Positions 32,163 through 41,640 of a DNA stretch of 64,000 nucleotides are shown piece by piece. Source of the stretch: an uncultured Gammaproteobacteria bacterium (GTDB taxonomy: Bacteria > Pseudomonadota > Gammaproteobacteria > Pseudomonadales > Pseudohongiellaceae); NCBI GenBank assembly GCA_903862645.1, contig CAIOZF010000235.1, forward strand, positions 55,599 through 119,598, written 5' to 3'. The notes beneath the pieces are model-generated. The model saw nothing but the letters and a program-made list of their open reading frames with translations, searched no databases and was not told the DNA's origin. Each line of letters opens with the position of its first letter. The stretch's first letter is position 1. Made by a program: the position numbers and the translations under genes.

Positions 32163-33074
32163 ATGCTAAATCAAAGAACCTTGAAGAACGTGATCAGAGC
32201 TACTGGCGTGGGCCTGCACACCGGTGAGAAAGTCTATCTGACGCTGAAGCCTGCGCCTGTTGACACCGGGATCGTCTTCATCCGCACGGATCTCGATCCG
32301 ATGGTGGAGATCCCGGCCAAGGCCGTTTATGTAGGAGACACCACCCTTTCCACGACCCTCGTCAAAGATGATGTCCGAATTTCCACAATCGAACACCTGA
32401 TGTCTGCCATGTCCGGACTCGGCATTGACAACGCTTATATCGAAGTGAGTGCTCCGGAGGTGCCGATCATGGATGGCAGTGCCGGCCCATTCGTGTTCCT
32501 GATTCAGTCCGCTGGTATCGAAGAGCAGTCAGCACTCAAGAAATTCATTCGCATCAAGAAGACCGTGCGCTTGGATGATGGTGACAAATCGGTGAGTTTG
32601 GAGCCTTTCGACGGGTTCAAGGTCAGCTACACACTGCTGTACGATCACCCCGTCTACCGCAAGTACACCAAGACGGCGAGCGTGGATTTCTCCAGCACTT
32701 CTTTCGTCAAGGAAGTCAGTCGTGCCCGTACTTTCGGATTCATGCATGAGTTTGATGAGTTGCGTAATCGCAACCTGGCCCTGGGTGCCAGCATGCACAA
32801 TGCCATTGCAGTAGGGGATTACAAAGTGCTGAACGAGGACGGTCTGCGCTACGAAGACGAGTTTGTAAAGCACAAGATTCTGGATTCCATCGGTGATCTT
32901 TACCTGTCCGGCCACAGTCTGATCGGTGAGTTCAAAGGATATAAATCTGGACACGCCCTGAATAATGCATTATTAAGAGCGCTGGAAGTAAATAAAGACG
33001 CCTGGGAAATTGTCAGTTTCGATACTGATGTGAACGTACCTATTTCCTACATGAAACCCGTATTGGCAGCCTGA
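32163..33074 (+). CDS. lpxC: UDP-3-O-acyl-N-acetylglucosamine deacetylase
   Basis: LpxC is the zinc enzyme for the committed step of lipid A synthesis. I start it at ATG 32163 ([19 protein letters not shown]), which gives 303 residues and aligns with the family; the tracked ORF adds 24 residues of non-conserved sequence. Zinc-site residues are in TIEHLMSA and in the [10 protein letters not shown] motif; the catalytic C-terminal histidine is in [24 protein letters not shown] is the lipid-side loop. Its position after ftsZ is canonical. Cellular LpxC level is set by FtsH proteolysis in enterobacteria; nothing here tests that. Confidence 0.97.
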   Translation: MLNQRTLKNVIRATGVGLHTGEKVYLTLKPAPVDTGIVFIRTDLDPMVEIPAKAVYVGDTTLSTTLVKDDVRISTIEHLMSAMSGLGIDNAYIEVSAPEVPIMDGSAGPFVFLIQSAGIEEQSALKKFIRIKKTVRLDDGDKSVSLEPFDGFKVSYTLLYDHPVYRKYTKTASVDFSSTSFVKEVSRARTFGFMHEFDELRNRNLALGASMHNAIAVGDYKVLNEDGLRYEDEFVKHKILDSIGDLYLSGHSLIGEFKGYKSGHALNNALLRALEVNKDAWEIVSFDTDVNVPISYMKPVLAA

Positions 33075-33101
33075 TACAGAAATGTTTACCGTTACTCTTT
33101 G

Positions 33102-33127
33102 CTAACCCATTGTTTTTGCGGGTTTTA
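33102..33127 (+). terminator. Possible weak terminator after lpxC
   Basis: CTAACCC and GGGTTTTAG can pair across a T-rich loop, followed by TTTG. The stem is short and the T run poor, so termination is uncertain, but it would separate the dcw cluster from the next gene. Confidence 0.3.
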
Positions 33128-33195
33128 GTTTGACGTGTTGCTGCCTTACCCGGCTCAGGTGTTCTGGTACACGCATTTTGAGAACAGCCTGAACC

Positions 33196-34125
33196 ATGAA
33201 AGTTATTCTTGTTGACCAGCGTCATGGTCATACCCGAACTATTGTCCTGAAAGGATGGCTGAAAGGCCTCCTTTCGGTGTGCATTCTGGGTGCACCGGTG
33301 GCACTCGGCTATCTCGGCTATCAGGTGGCCGTCTCCCTCGATCCCCATGAATACTCCCTCGAAACCGCTCTGGAATGGAATGAGGAAATCGAGACTCAGG
33401 CGGATGCCGTTGCCCGCCTGAAGCTGGAATCCGAAGAGCAGCTGGAAGCCCTCACTTTGCGTTTGGGCATGCTGCAGGCACGTCTTCAGCGCCTCGAGGC
33501 ACTGGGCGAACGCATCACGACGGTAGCCGAACTGGATGTCGGTGAGTTCAATTTCAGTGATGATCCTGCCGTTGGTGGCCCCTTCGTCGAAGACACCGCG
33601 CAATATGCGCGTCCCGATTTCATCGAGGCCATTACCGACCTCGAGACTCAGATCGCTGATCGTGCCCAGCAGTTGGAAATTCTTGAAGGCCTGATGGCCG
33701 AGCGTCAGTTTGAGGCCGATGCATCTCTGTCTGGTCGCCCCGTCAGCAAGGGATGGATTTCTTCGCCATTCGGTCGTCGTACCGATCCCTTCAATGGTCA
33801 GCTTGCGTGGCACACAGGCATTGATTTCGCCACCGCCGCCGTCGGAGCAGATATCGTGTCCGTCGCAGCCGGGGTAGTAACGGCAGCGGGTGAACGTCAG
33901 GGTTATGGGCTCACTGTCGACATCAACCACGGTAACGGCTACGTCACGCGTTACGGCCATGCGGAAAAGCTGCTGGTGGATGTTGGCGAGATCATCATGA
34001 AAGGGCAGGCCATTGCCTTGGTTGGCAGCACGGGGCGCTCTACCGGGCCTCATGTCCATTTCGAAGTCTACAAGAACGGCAGGGTTGTTGACCCCGCCTC
34101 CTACATACACCGTACGGTGCGCTAA
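33196..34125 (+). CDS. M23-family (LytM domain) envelope peptidase
   Basis: The 309-residue product has a short cytoplasmic N-terminus, one membrane helix (about residues 22-45), a coiled-coil region (about 60-105 and 150-175) and a C-terminal LytM/M23 domain. The zinc site appears complete: HTGIDFA (H-x3-D) and GPHVHFEVYKNG (H-x-H), with SSPFGRR before it. It may cut peptidoglycan crosslinks or, like EnvC and NlpD, act through amidases; intact metal ligands favour a real peptidase. An M23 gene between lpxC and secA is also found in Pseudomonas. No gene symbol is settled. Confidence 0.92.
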   Translation: MKVILVDQRHGHTRTIVLKGWLKGLLSVCILGAPVALGYLGYQVAVSLDPHEYSLETALEWNEEIETQADAVARLKLESEEQLEALTLRLGMLQARLQRLEALGERITTVAELDVGEFNFSDDPAVGGPFVEDTAQYARPDFIEAITDLETQIADRAQQLEILEGLMAERQFEADASLSGRPVSKGWISSPFGRRTDPFNGQLAWHTGIDFATAAVGADIVSVAAGVVTAAGERQGYGLTVDINHGNGYVTRYGHAEKLLVDVGEIIMKGQAIALVGSTGRSTGPHVHFEVYKNGRVVDPASYIHRTVR

Positions 34126-34263
34126 TCATCCATTCCTGATATGCCGTGGAGTTGCCATTGCTTGCAAGAGCAGATGGGCTGCTTCATGGCACCAGTTATT
34201 TTCGTTCCGATTTTCCGTAAACAGGTCCAGCAATGGGACCACGAGATGAGTTAAAACACTATC

Positions 34264-37032
34264 ATGGATTTTAAATTCTTTAAGGCAATTTTTGGCAGCA
34301 GTAATTCCAGGCAGCTCAAGAAGCTTCAAAAAAATGTAATTAAAATCAACGCGTTGGAAACGCAGTTCGAGGCCCTCGACGAGGCGCAGTTGAAGGCAAA
34401 GACGGTTGAGTTCAAAGAGCGTTTCGACAAAGGGGAAACCCTGGATCAGCTTTTGCCCGAAGCTTTTGCTGTGGTTCGCGAGGCCAGCAAACGCACCATG
34501 GGTATGCGCCACTTCGACGTTCAGTTGATCGGCGGCATGGTGTTGCATGAAGGCAATATTGCCGAAATGAAGACGGGTGAAGGTAAGACTCTGGTAGCCA
34601 CTCTGCCCGCATTTCTAAACGGGCTGACAGGTCATGGTGTGCATATCGTGACCGTGAACGATTATCTGGCTATGCGCGATGCCAATTGGATGCGGCCGCT
34701 CTATGAGTTCCTGGGACTGAGCGTCGGCGTGATCGTGGCCGGGCAGACTCCGGAACAAAAACGTGCTGCCTATGAATCCTCGATCAGTTACGGTACCAAC
34801 AACGAGTTTGGTTTCGATTACCTGCGGGACAACATGGCCTTCCGTCTGGAGGACAAGCTGCAGAAGAAATTGAATTTCGCCATCGTGGACGAGGTGGATT
34901 CCATTCTGATTGACGAGGCGCGTACTCCGCTGATCATCTCCGGCGCCGCCGAAGATAGCTCCAAGCAGTATATGGCCATCAATGCGCTGATCCCCAAACT
35001 TGAGAGAGGTGCGCCGCGTCCGGAGAAGTCCGGGTTCAATCTCGATCGGGACAACGAGTTTGTGGAGACAGGTCACTTCCTGGTAGACGAAAAGAGTCGC
35101 CAGGTAGAGTTGACGGAGGCTGGCCATGAACTGCTCGAAAACTTGCTGACAGAAAAGAAAATGCTCAACGAGGGGGAGAGTCTCTACGCTGCGACCAACC
35201 TCGGTCTGCTGCACCATATCCATTCGGCGCTGAAGGCTCACTATTTGTTTCACAAGGATGTCGAGTACATCGTTCAGAACAAGAAGGTAGTGCTGATCGA
35301 CGAGCACACAGGCCGTACGATGGAAGGGCGTCGCCTCTCCGAGGGGCTGCATCAGGCGATTGAAGCGAAAGAAGGGCTGGCGATCCAGAGTGAGAGTCAG
35401 ACACTGGCTTCAACCACTTTCCAGAACTACTTCCGCCTGTATCGGAAACTGTCCGGGATGACCGGTACTGCTGACACCGAAGCCTTTGAATTCAAACAGA
35501 TTTATAACCTCGACGTAGTGGTCATGCCCTCCAATCGACCGATGCTGCGTGTCGACAAAAATGACCTTATTTTTCTGTCCATGGAGGAGAAATTCGAGGC
35601 CATCGTGCGTGACATCAAGGAGTTGAGTGCAACAGGAGCACCCGTTCTGGTCGGCACTGCATCGATCGATACTTCGGAAACGCTGTCGGCTTTTCTCAAG
35701 AAGGAGAAGATCGAGCACGAGGTATTGAACGCTAAATTCCACGAGAAAGAAGCCTACATCATTGCGCAGGCGGGACGTCCAGGTGTGGTTACAATTGCCA
35801 CCAACATGGCCGGTCGTGGTACGGACATCGTGCTGGGAGGTAATCCGGAGCACGAGATCGCTGCGTTGGAGGCGCCGACGCCGGAGCAGATCGAACAGAT
35901 CCGTGCTCACTGGCGTGAGCGTCATCAGCAGGTGCTGGCGGCAGGGGGGCTGCATATTATCGGTACTGAACGCCACGAATCGCGCCGCATCGACAATCAG
36001 TTGCGCGGCCGCTCCGGTCGTCAGGGCGACCCTGGCTACTCCAGGTTCTATCTGTCGCTGGAAGATAACCTCATGCGCATCTTCGCCTCTGAGCGCGTCA
36101 AGAACTTCATGCAGGCTCTGGGTATGGACCGCGGTGAAGCGATCGAGCACAGCATGGTATCCAAGTCGATCGAAAAGGCGCAGCGCAAGGTGGAAGGTCG
36201 CAACTTCGACATGCGCAAGCAGCTTCTGGAGTATGACAACGTTGCCAATGACCAGAGAACAATTGTGTATCGTCAGCGTAACGAATTGATGGCCAGCGTG
36301 AATGTGTCAGATCTGATTACCGGCATGCGCCTGGAAGTCGCTCAGCAGGTGGTCGGTAGTCACATTCCACCACAGAGTGTTCCAGAACAGTGGGATGTCA
36401 GCGGGTTGGAGCAGGCCATTGAGGCGCAGTTCGCGAAAAAACTACCTGTACAGCAGTGGCTGGACGAGGATGAGAAGCTCTTCGAAGAAACGCTCAGGGA
36501 AAAGATTGTGGCTGTGCTGAACGAAGACTATGAAAGGAAGTCAGCGATTGTAGGTGAAAAGATTCATCTGTTAGAGAAGCAGATAGTATTGCAGATCCTC
36601 GACAACCTCTGGAAGGAACACCTCGCCGCGATGGATCAGTTGCGTCAGGGTATTTTCCTGCGCAGCTATGCCGGGAAGAACCCCAAGCAGGAATACAAGC
36701 GCGAAGCTTTTTCTTTGTTCCAGGAGCTGCTTTCGAATCTGCAGCATGAAGTAGTGCGTTTCCTGAGCCATGTCCAGATCAGGACCACGGAGGAGATTGA
36801 GGCGCTTGAGAGGCAGCGTGAGGAAGAGCGCGCCCGCGAGAAGATGAAGTTCGAGCACGCCCAGGCACTCTCGTTGCAGCAGGAGGCGCTGGCGGCAGCT
36901 GCCGAGTTGATACCGCAGCAGAATGCCGATAACACCCCCTTTGTACGCGATGACAAGAAAGTAGGTCGCAACGATCCATGCTTCTGTGGTTCGGGCAAGA
37001 AATTCAAACAATGCCACGGGAGATTGAGTTGA
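34264..37032 (+). CDS. secA: Preprotein translocase ATPase SecA
   Basis: SecA drives proteins through SecYEG. The 922-residue product has [18 protein letters not shown] (Walker A), the [20 protein letters not shown] block (Walker B/DEAD), the preprotein crosslinking domain, [33 protein letters not shown], the helical scaffold with the two-helix finger, and a C-terminal SecB-binding zinc motif ([14 protein letters not shown]). ATG 34264 follows a 138-bp gap. No secM-like arrest gene is visible upstream. Confidence 0.98.
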   Translation: MDFKFFKAIFGSSNSRQLKKLQKNVIKINALETQFEALDEAQLKAKTVEFKERFDKGETLDQLLPEAFAVVREASKRTMGMRHFDVQLIGGMVLHEGNIAEMKTGEGKTLVATLPAFLNGLTGHGVHIVTVNDYLAMRDANWMRPLYEFLGLSVGVIVAGQTPEQKRAAYESSISYGTNNEFGFDYLRDNMAFRLEDKLQKKLNFAIVDEVDSILIDEARTPLIISGAAEDSSKQYMAINALIPKLERGAPRPEKSGFNLDRDNEFVETGHFLVDEKSRQVELTEAGHELLENLLTEKKMLNEGESLYAATNLGLLHHIHSALKAHYLFHKDVEYIVQNKKVVLIDEHTGRTMEGRRLSEGLHQAIEAKEGLAIQSESQTLASTTFQNYFRLYRKLSGMTGTADTEAFEFKQIYNLDVVVMPSNRPMLRVDKNDLIFLSMEEKFEAIVRDIKELSATGAPVLVGTASIDTSETLSAFLKKEKIEHEVLNAKFHEKEAYIIAQAGRPGVVTIATNMAGRGTDIVLGGNPEHEIAALEAPTPEQIEQIRAHWRERHQQVLAAGGLHIIGTERHESRRIDNQLRGRSGRQGDPGYSRFYLSLEDNLMRIFASERVKNFMQALGMDRGEAIEHSMVSKSIEKAQRKVEGRNFDMRKQLLEYDNVANDQRTIVYRQRNELMASVNVSDLITGMRLEVAQQVVGSHIPPQSVPEQWDVSGLEQAIEAQFAKKLPVQQWLDEDEKLFEETLREKIVAVLNEDYERKSAIVGEKIHLLEKQIVLQILDNLWKEHLAAMDQLRQGIFLRSYAGKNPKQEYKREAFSLFQELLSNLQHEVVRFLSHVQIRTTEEIEALERQREEERAREKMKFEHAQALSLQQEALAAAAELIPQQNADNTPFVRDDKKVGRNDPCFCGSGKKFKQCHGRLS

Positions 37033-37037
37033 CCAAC

Positions 37038-38258
37038 ATGAGTGAATCCCACATCAAGGCGGAAGATTTGCATAGAGTGGAAGGCGTGCGCGTCGCGGCA
37101 GTGCAGGCGGGCGTGCGTTACCAGAACCGCCTGGATCTGGTGGTTATGGAGATCGCACCAGGCTCCACGGTGGCGGGTGTCTTTACTCGCAACGCGTTCT
37201 GCGCCGCACCGGTGCAGTTGTCACGAAAGCATCTCAAAGACAGCGCGGGGCAGATACGTTACCTGTTGATCAATACGGGTAACGCTAACGCAGGCACGGG
37301 GCAGAAGGGACTCGACGATGCCCTGGAGTGTTGCGCAAGCGTCGCTGCACAGGCTGGAGTTTTGGTGACTGCGGTCTTGCCATTCTCCACCGGAGTGATC
37401 GGAGAAAATCTGCCAGTCGACAAGATTGTGAACGGTATCCCCAACGCCTTGCATACCTTGGGTGACAACTGGCTGGACGCCGCCAAAGGCATCATGACCA
37501 CCGACACTCGCCCCAAGGCTCGCTCTGTCGTGGTCGATTGCGATGGTCGTCAGGTAACTATCACCGGCATCGCCAAGGGCGCGGGCATGATCAAGCCCAA
37601 TATGGCCACTTTGCTGAGCTTTGTGTTTACGGACGCCGGCATTGCCCAGCAGCAGTTGCAGGAAATGCTCAACGGCGCGGTAGATCAATCGTTCAACAGA
37701 ATCACCGTCGATGGGGATACCTCGACGAACGATTGCTGTGTGCTGGTCGCTACCGGCAAGAGCGGCGTGAACCTTAGCGATGCGGATGTCGCGGTATCTT
37801 CCTGCTTTGAAGATGCGTTGCAGGAGCTGGTCAAAGAACTCGCTAAAGACATCATCCGTGATGCTGAGGGTGCCAAGAAATTCGTCACGGTGGACATACA
37901 GGGAGGAGCTGACACGGGTGAGTGTCTGAAGGTGGCGTATGCGATTGCCGAATCGCCACTGGTGAAGACGGCACTTTCCGCGTCTGATCCGAACTGGGGT
38001 CGCATCCTGGCTGCTGTCGGCAGAGCAGGGCTGCATGAGCTCGATGTGGGACGCATCTCTATTCATCTGGGAGAGGTGTGCATTGTCGCCAACGGGACAC
38101 TCGCGACCACTTATCGTGAAGCGCTTGGACAGGCTGAAATGAGCAAGCCCGCCATCGACATAACCGTGAATCTGGCTCGTGGCAACGCCCGCGAAATCGT
38201 TTGGACCTCTGATCTGTCGGAAGACTATGTCCGCATTAATGCCAGCTATCGCAGCTGA
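37038..38258 (+). CDS. argJ: Bifunctional glutamate N-acetyltransferase / amino-acid N-acetyltransferase
   Basis: ArgJ (ornithine acetyltransferase) recycles the acetyl group in arginine synthesis. I start it at ATG 37038, giving 406 residues; the tracked ORF start lies inside secA. The enzyme self-cleaves before the Thr of KPNMATLLSF to give alpha and beta chains, and that Thr is the nucleophile. GNANAGTG, TDTRPKA, VDGDTSTNDC and SDPNWGRILAAVGRAG are family landmarks. Whether it is mono- or bifunctional cannot be read from sequence. It follows secA by 5 bp, as in Pseudomonas. Confidence 0.95.
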   Translation: MSESHIKAEDLHRVEGVRVAAVQAGVRYQNRLDLVVMEIAPGSTVAGVFTRNAFCAAPVQLSRKHLKDSAGQIRYLLINTGNANAGTGQKGLDDALECCASVAAQAGVLVTAVLPFSTGVIGENLPVDKIVNGIPNALHTLGDNWLDAAKGIMTTDTRPKARSVVVDCDGRQVTITGIAKGAGMIKPNMATLLSFVFTDAGIAQQQLQEMLNGAVDQSFNRITVDGDTSTNDCCVLVATGKSGVNLSDADVAVSSCFEDALQELVKELAKDIIRDAEGAKKFVTVDIQGGADTGECLKVAYAIAESPLVKTALSASDPNWGRILAAVGRAGLHELDVGRISIHLGEVCIVANGTLATTYREALGQAEMSKPAIDITVNLARGNAREIVWTSDLSEDYVRINASYRS

Positions 38259-38282
38259 GTTAAGCGTGTAACGGGAATCGTC

Positions 38283-39272
38283 GTGTTGCGAATCGTCCAT
38301 GTGGCTGTTGGAGTAATTGTTGATGGCACTGGGCGAGTCTTGATCGCGCTGCGCCCCGAGGGTGTACATCAGGGCGGGCTATGGGAATTTCCCGGTGGCA
38401 AGTGTGAACCTGGGGAACGCGTTGAAGACGCCCTGCGCCGGGAGCTGCAAGAAGAGCTTGGAATCACGGTATTGCGGCAGCAGCCGTTTTGCCTGATACG
38501 CCACCACTACGGCGACAAGGAGGTCCTGCTTGATGTGCACAAAGTCGACAGTTTCTCCGGTGTACCAGCGGGTCGCGAGGGGCAGCCGATCCGGTGGGCC
38601 GAGGTCTCCACGCTGGAGCCGTCGCAGTTCCCGGCTGCCAATCGTCTAATCATCAAACGTCTGAAGCTGCCGCCGTTTATTGCCATCACCGGCACGGCGC
38701 TTGATGAGACTGATTTTCTAGATCGATTTACGCGCCTGCTGAAGCACGTTCCTGCAACGGTAGCCCTGAGCGCAGGTCGACAGCTTGTCGTACAACTGCG
38801 CGCTCCCGGGCTCACAGAACCATCGTTTGCCGAACTCGCGCGCTATTGCGCCCAGCTGTGCCGACATACCGGCGTCCTCCTGCAACTGAATACTGACCCT
38901 GCCGCATTTTCCCGTTTGAACGCGGACGGTCTGCACGTCAATGCCCGTAACCTCATCGCGCTACAGCGGCGTCCCGTTGCAGAGAATCTATTGTTCAGCG
39001 CCTCTTGTCACAGTCTCGAGGAGTTGCGGCATGCCGAGAAGGTGGGGGCCGATTTCGTCTACCTCTCGCCGGTGAACGCAACTTCTTCCCACCCGGGTCA
39101 GACTTCGTTGGGTTGGGATATCTTCAGGGAATTGGTGAAGTCAGTGAACGTGCCAATCTATGGGTTGGGTGGACTTGGAGTGTCCGATATCGATACCGCG
39201 CTGGCGCATGGCGGAGTAGGGATTGCCGGAATTTCCGCATTCTGGCCTCAAGAGTGTGAGTCAAATCACTGA
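38283..39272 (+). CDS. Nudix hydrolase (MutT-type) fused to thiamine-phosphate-synthase-like domain
   Basis: The 329-residue product has an N-terminal Nudix domain (about residues 1-130) with the box GGKCEPGERVEDALRRELQEELGI, matching the Gx5Ex7REUXEExGU pattern. MutT proteins hydrolyse 8-oxo-dGTP, and the sequence WEFPGGK fits. A C-terminal TIM-barrel domain resembling ThiE/TenI follows (about 140-325), with GLHVNARNL, SASCHSLEELRHAEKVGADFVYLSPV and PIYGLGGLGVSDID. This fusion is known in gammaproteobacteria; the role of the second domain is unclear. The start is GTG 38283, 24 bp after argJ. Confidence 0.92.
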   Translation: MLRIVHVAVGVIVDGTGRVLIALRPEGVHQGGLWEFPGGKCEPGERVEDALRRELQEELGITVLRQQPFCLIRHHYGDKEVLLDVHKVDSFSGVPAGREGQPIRWAEVSTLEPSQFPAANRLIIKRLKLPPFIAITGTALDETDFLDRFTRLLKHVPATVALSAGRQLVVQLRAPGLTEPSFAELARYCAQLCRHTGVLLQLNTDPAAFSRLNADGLHVNARNLIALQRRPVAENLLFSASCHSLEELRHAEKVGADFVYLSPVNATSSHPGQTSLGWDIFRELVKSVNVPIYGLGGLGVSDIDTALAHGGVGIAGISAFWPQECESNH

Positions 39273-39478
39273 TTTTTCAGGTAATGGCTTGAATTTATTA
39301 GCTTTGATAGGATGCTTCATAAAGCTACGCAAACGTGTGGCCACATATTTGCAGGCAGCTCTGCATACATTCGGGCGCGCCGAACAGGATCTCCATTCTT
39401 GATTTCCATTCGGGACCTTCAGCAAGGATCAGTGCTCTGACGACAGGCTTTTTGAGGATACTGTTTTGCAGGGCATTG
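39273..39478. other. Low-coding stretch between the Nudix gene and the hypothetical ORF
   Basis: The interval from 39273 to the yacG stop at 39875 is 602 bp. Apart from the weak secreted ORF and its possible out-of-frame continuation, I see no gene, RNA or clear repeat. It marks the junction between the plus-strand dcw/secA block and the minus-strand yacG-pil block. Confidence 0.4.
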
Positions 39479-39733
39479 GTGAGGAGCGCTCTTCAGGCCG
39501 GTTTGGTTGCCGTGGGCAGCGTTGTTCTCGGTGCTAGTGCTTTGGCAGATCAGGCGCGAATGGTTGAGGAGTCAGTCCTGGTAGAGGCCAATCCCAAGGC
39601 CGAGGAACCGGCTTTCAGGGCGCACTACCAATCCGGCAGCGGCTGGGAAGTCACCAGTCCAACCTATATTGACACGGTGGTAGTAGTCTTCGATTTTGGA
39701 ACCACCAAGTCAGTCAGTCAGGCCGTCATCTGA
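39479..39733 (+). CDS. Hypothetical secreted protein, possibly a remnant
   Basis: This frame is open from 39335, but the most protein-like part begins near GTG 39479, behind an AGGG site: VRSALQAGLVAVGSVVLGASALA looks like a signal peptide, followed by about 60 residues including RAHYQSGSGWEV and TVVVVFDFGTTKS. I recognise no family. Directly after the stop, another frame gives about 45 residues (GAMLIATDGALYYFDAAQHG and on) that also look coding, which suggests a frameshifted or decayed gene. Low confidence. Confidence 0.35.
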   Translation: MRSALQAGLVAVGSVVLGASALADQARMVEESVLVEANPKAEEPAFRAHYQSGSGWEVTSPTYIDTVVVVFDFGTTKSVSQAVI

Positions 39734-39874
39734 CAGCAGCGGGGCAATGCTGATTGCTACCGATGGGGCGCTCTATTACTTCGATGCCGCGCAACATGGA
39801 CTTCTGAAGAGCTATCCGCCGGGGTTTCCAGCGGGCGAGGTGGTAAAGCAGATACGGCCATCAATGGACGGGGT

Positions 39875-40060
39875 TTACTCGTCCTCATCTTCCCTGGGCA
39901 GCATGCTCTCTCCGGCGATAGTGTTCCTCTCGCTGGCCCAGTCTCCAAAATCGATCAGTTTGCAGCGTTGTGAACAGAATGGGCGATAGGGATTGGCCTC
40001 GGACCACACGACGATTTCCTTGCAGGTGGGGCAGTTTATTTTCAGTACTCTCTCACTCAT
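39875..40060 (-). CDS. yacG: DNA gyrase inhibitor YacG
   Basis: The 61-residue product has the four-cysteine zinc site C-x2-C ([10 protein letters not shown]) and C-x3-C ([15 protein letters not shown]), followed by an acidic tail (PREDEDE). In E. coli YacG binds GyrB and inhibits gyrase. I start it at ATG 40060 ([11 protein letters not shown]); the tracked ORF adds 13 residues. It follows coaE by 5 bp, and pilD-coaE-yacG is a common gammaproteobacterial order. Confidence 0.94.
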   Translation of the reverse strand: MSERVLKINCPTCKEIVVWSEANPYRPFCSQRCKLIDFGDWASERNTIAGESMLPREDEDE

Positions 40061-40065
40061 GTCTT

Positions 40066-40698
40066 TCACTCGGATTGGTTGGCAGTGCACATGGCACAAT
40101 AGGCTTCATGCATGGCACGCACTCTGTCTCGCAGTTGCTCCAGCTTGCCGTCGTTCAGGATAACATCATCGGCTCTGGCCAGGCGCTGGTTGCGATTCCA
40201 TTGTGAGGCCATGATAGTCGTGACGGCATCGGTAGACGTGTTGTCTCGCAGGCGTGTGCGCTCCACTTGCAGTGTTTCCGGAGCATCGATCAGTAACACG
40301 CGATCGGTCAGGGCGTCCTGGCCCGTTTCCAACAGCAGGGGAGATGAGAGTATCGCGTAGCGGGAACTGGAACTGTGCAGACGCTTCTCTATTTCCTGTC
40401 GAATCAGCGGATGAAGGAGGCCCTCCAGCCATAGTCTCTCTGTATGGTCGGCGAAGACGCGCTGGCGCAGAGCCGAACGGTCAAGACTGCCGTCCGCGAG
40501 TAGAATTTTCCGCCCGAAGTGTTCGGCGATGGAGTGCAGAGCGGGCTTGCCACTTTCCACGACGACCCGGGCCATGACATCTGCATCAATCACTTCAATA
40601 CCGAAGTCTGAGAAGAAGTGCGTCGCGGCACTCTTGCCGCTGCCTATCCCGCCAGTCAGACCGATGATGAGGTGTGGAGGCGTGGCTCTGACAGTCAT
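40066..40698 (-). CDS. coaE: Dephospho-CoA kinase
   Basis: CoaE phosphorylates the ribose 3'-OH of dephospho-CoA, the last step of CoA synthesis. The 210-residue product has the P-loop [11 protein letters not shown], then [13 protein letters not shown], the helical lid with [42 protein letters not shown] and [20 protein letters not shown]. It lies between pilD (21 bp upstream) and yacG. Confidence 0.96.
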   Translation of the reverse strand: MTVRATPPHLIIGLTGGIGSGKSAATHFFSDFGIEVIDADVMARVVVESGKPALHSIAEHFGRKILLADGSLDRSALRQRVFADHTERLWLEGLLHPLIRQEIEKRLHSSSSRYAILSSPLLLETGQDALTDRVLLIDAPETLQVERTRLRDNTSTDAVTTIMASQWNRNQRLARADDVILNDGKLEQLRDRVRAMHEAYCAMCTANQSE

Positions 40699-40719
40699 GT
40701 CAACAACCCCGGTCCCACG

Positions 40720-41619
40720 TCAAGGGACCATGCTGGAAATATAAAGTCCGGTCAGCACATCGCCCCACATCAGCGAGATGAAACCGGCGCCCGCCAGATA
40801 AGGGCCGAAGGGAATCGGAATACTGCGGTCGCGACCGCGGAAAACCAACAAACCGATGCCGACGATGGCTCCTACCAGCGAGGACAGGATAACAATCAGC
40901 AGAAGACTCTTCCATCCCATCCATGCCCCCAGTGCTGCGAGTAATTTGAAGTCACCATAGCCCATGCCTTCTTTGCCCGTCAGCAGCTTGAATGCCCAGT
41001 ACAGAGACCACAGAGACAGATAGCCGAAGATCGCTCCCAGCACGGCATCGGCCGCTGGCACGGTCGATTCTGGCAGCAGGGTGTTGACCAGCAGGCCCAG
41101 CCAGAGCAGTGGGAGGGTGATATTGTCCGGCAACAGTTGATGATCGAAATCGATCATTGTCAGAGCGATCAGGCACCAGGTAAGCACGAGCGCACTCAGC
41201 GTGAACCACGTGGCACCAAAATGCCAGGCGACGAATCCGGACAGCAGCCCTGTGACCAGTTCGATGATGGGGTAACGCATGGAAATGGGCTTTTGGCAGC
41301 CAGCGCATCTGCCACGCAACAGCAGGTAACTGATGATTGGAATATTCTGCCAGGCGCGCACAGAGGCGTTGCACTGCGGGCAGTGCGAATCGGGCTTCAC
41401 CAGATTGAACACTTTGTGCATGGAGGTAGGGTCATCCTTCCTGAACTTCTGCTCGTCCAACTCAAGAAATTCACAGCACTGCTGCCGCCATTCGCGCTGC
41501 AGCATCACTGGAATTCGATAGATCACCACGTTCAGAAAACTGCCGACCGTTAAACCGAGGACGATGGAAAGCGCAATCAATACGGTGGTGTTACTGGCAA
41601 TAAGTTCTAGCACTGTCAT
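40720..41619 (-). CDS. pilD: Type IV prepilin peptidase / N-methyltransferase
   Basis: PilD cuts the leader of type IV prepilins and pseudopilins after glycine and methylates the new N-terminal residue. The 299-residue product has about eight membrane helices, the cytoplasmic cysteine domain with C-x2-C pairs (SHCPQCNASV, GRCAGCQKPIS), and the two catalytic aspartates of the peptidase in MIDFDHQLLPDNITLP and GMGYGDFKLLAALG. It is third in pilB-pilC-pilD with 21-bp gaps. Because it processes all such substrates, it remains useful even if the adjacent pilin is broken. Confidence 0.96.
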   Translation of the reverse strand: MTVLELIASNTTVLIALSIVLGLTVGSFLNVVIYRIPVMLQREWRQQCCEFLELDEQKFRKDDPTSMHKVFNLVKPDSHCPQCNASVRAWQNIPIISYLLLRGRCAGCQKPISMRYPIIELVTGLLSGFVAWHFGATWFTLSALVLTWCLIALTMIDFDHQLLPDNITLPLLWLGLLVNTLLPESTVPAADAVLGAIFGYLSLWSLYWAFKLLTGKEGMGYGDFKLLAALGAWMGWKSLLLIVILSSLVGAIVGIGLLVFRGRDRSIPIPFGPYLAGAGFISLMWGDVLTGLYISSMVP

Positions 41620-41640
41620 GGAAATTTCACCTGCATAAAA

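Noticed and set aside
33040-34110. 356-residue minus-strand ORF
   Set aside because: It is antisense to the M23 gene, which has intact zinc ligands and a membrane helix.
37221-38369. 382-residue minus-strand ORF
   Set aside because: It is the shadow of argJ, whose motifs and length are complete on the plus strand.
38283-39272. MutT-ThiE fusion as novel
   Set aside because: The two-domain form is widespread in gammaproteobacteria near secA-argJ, so it is not new.
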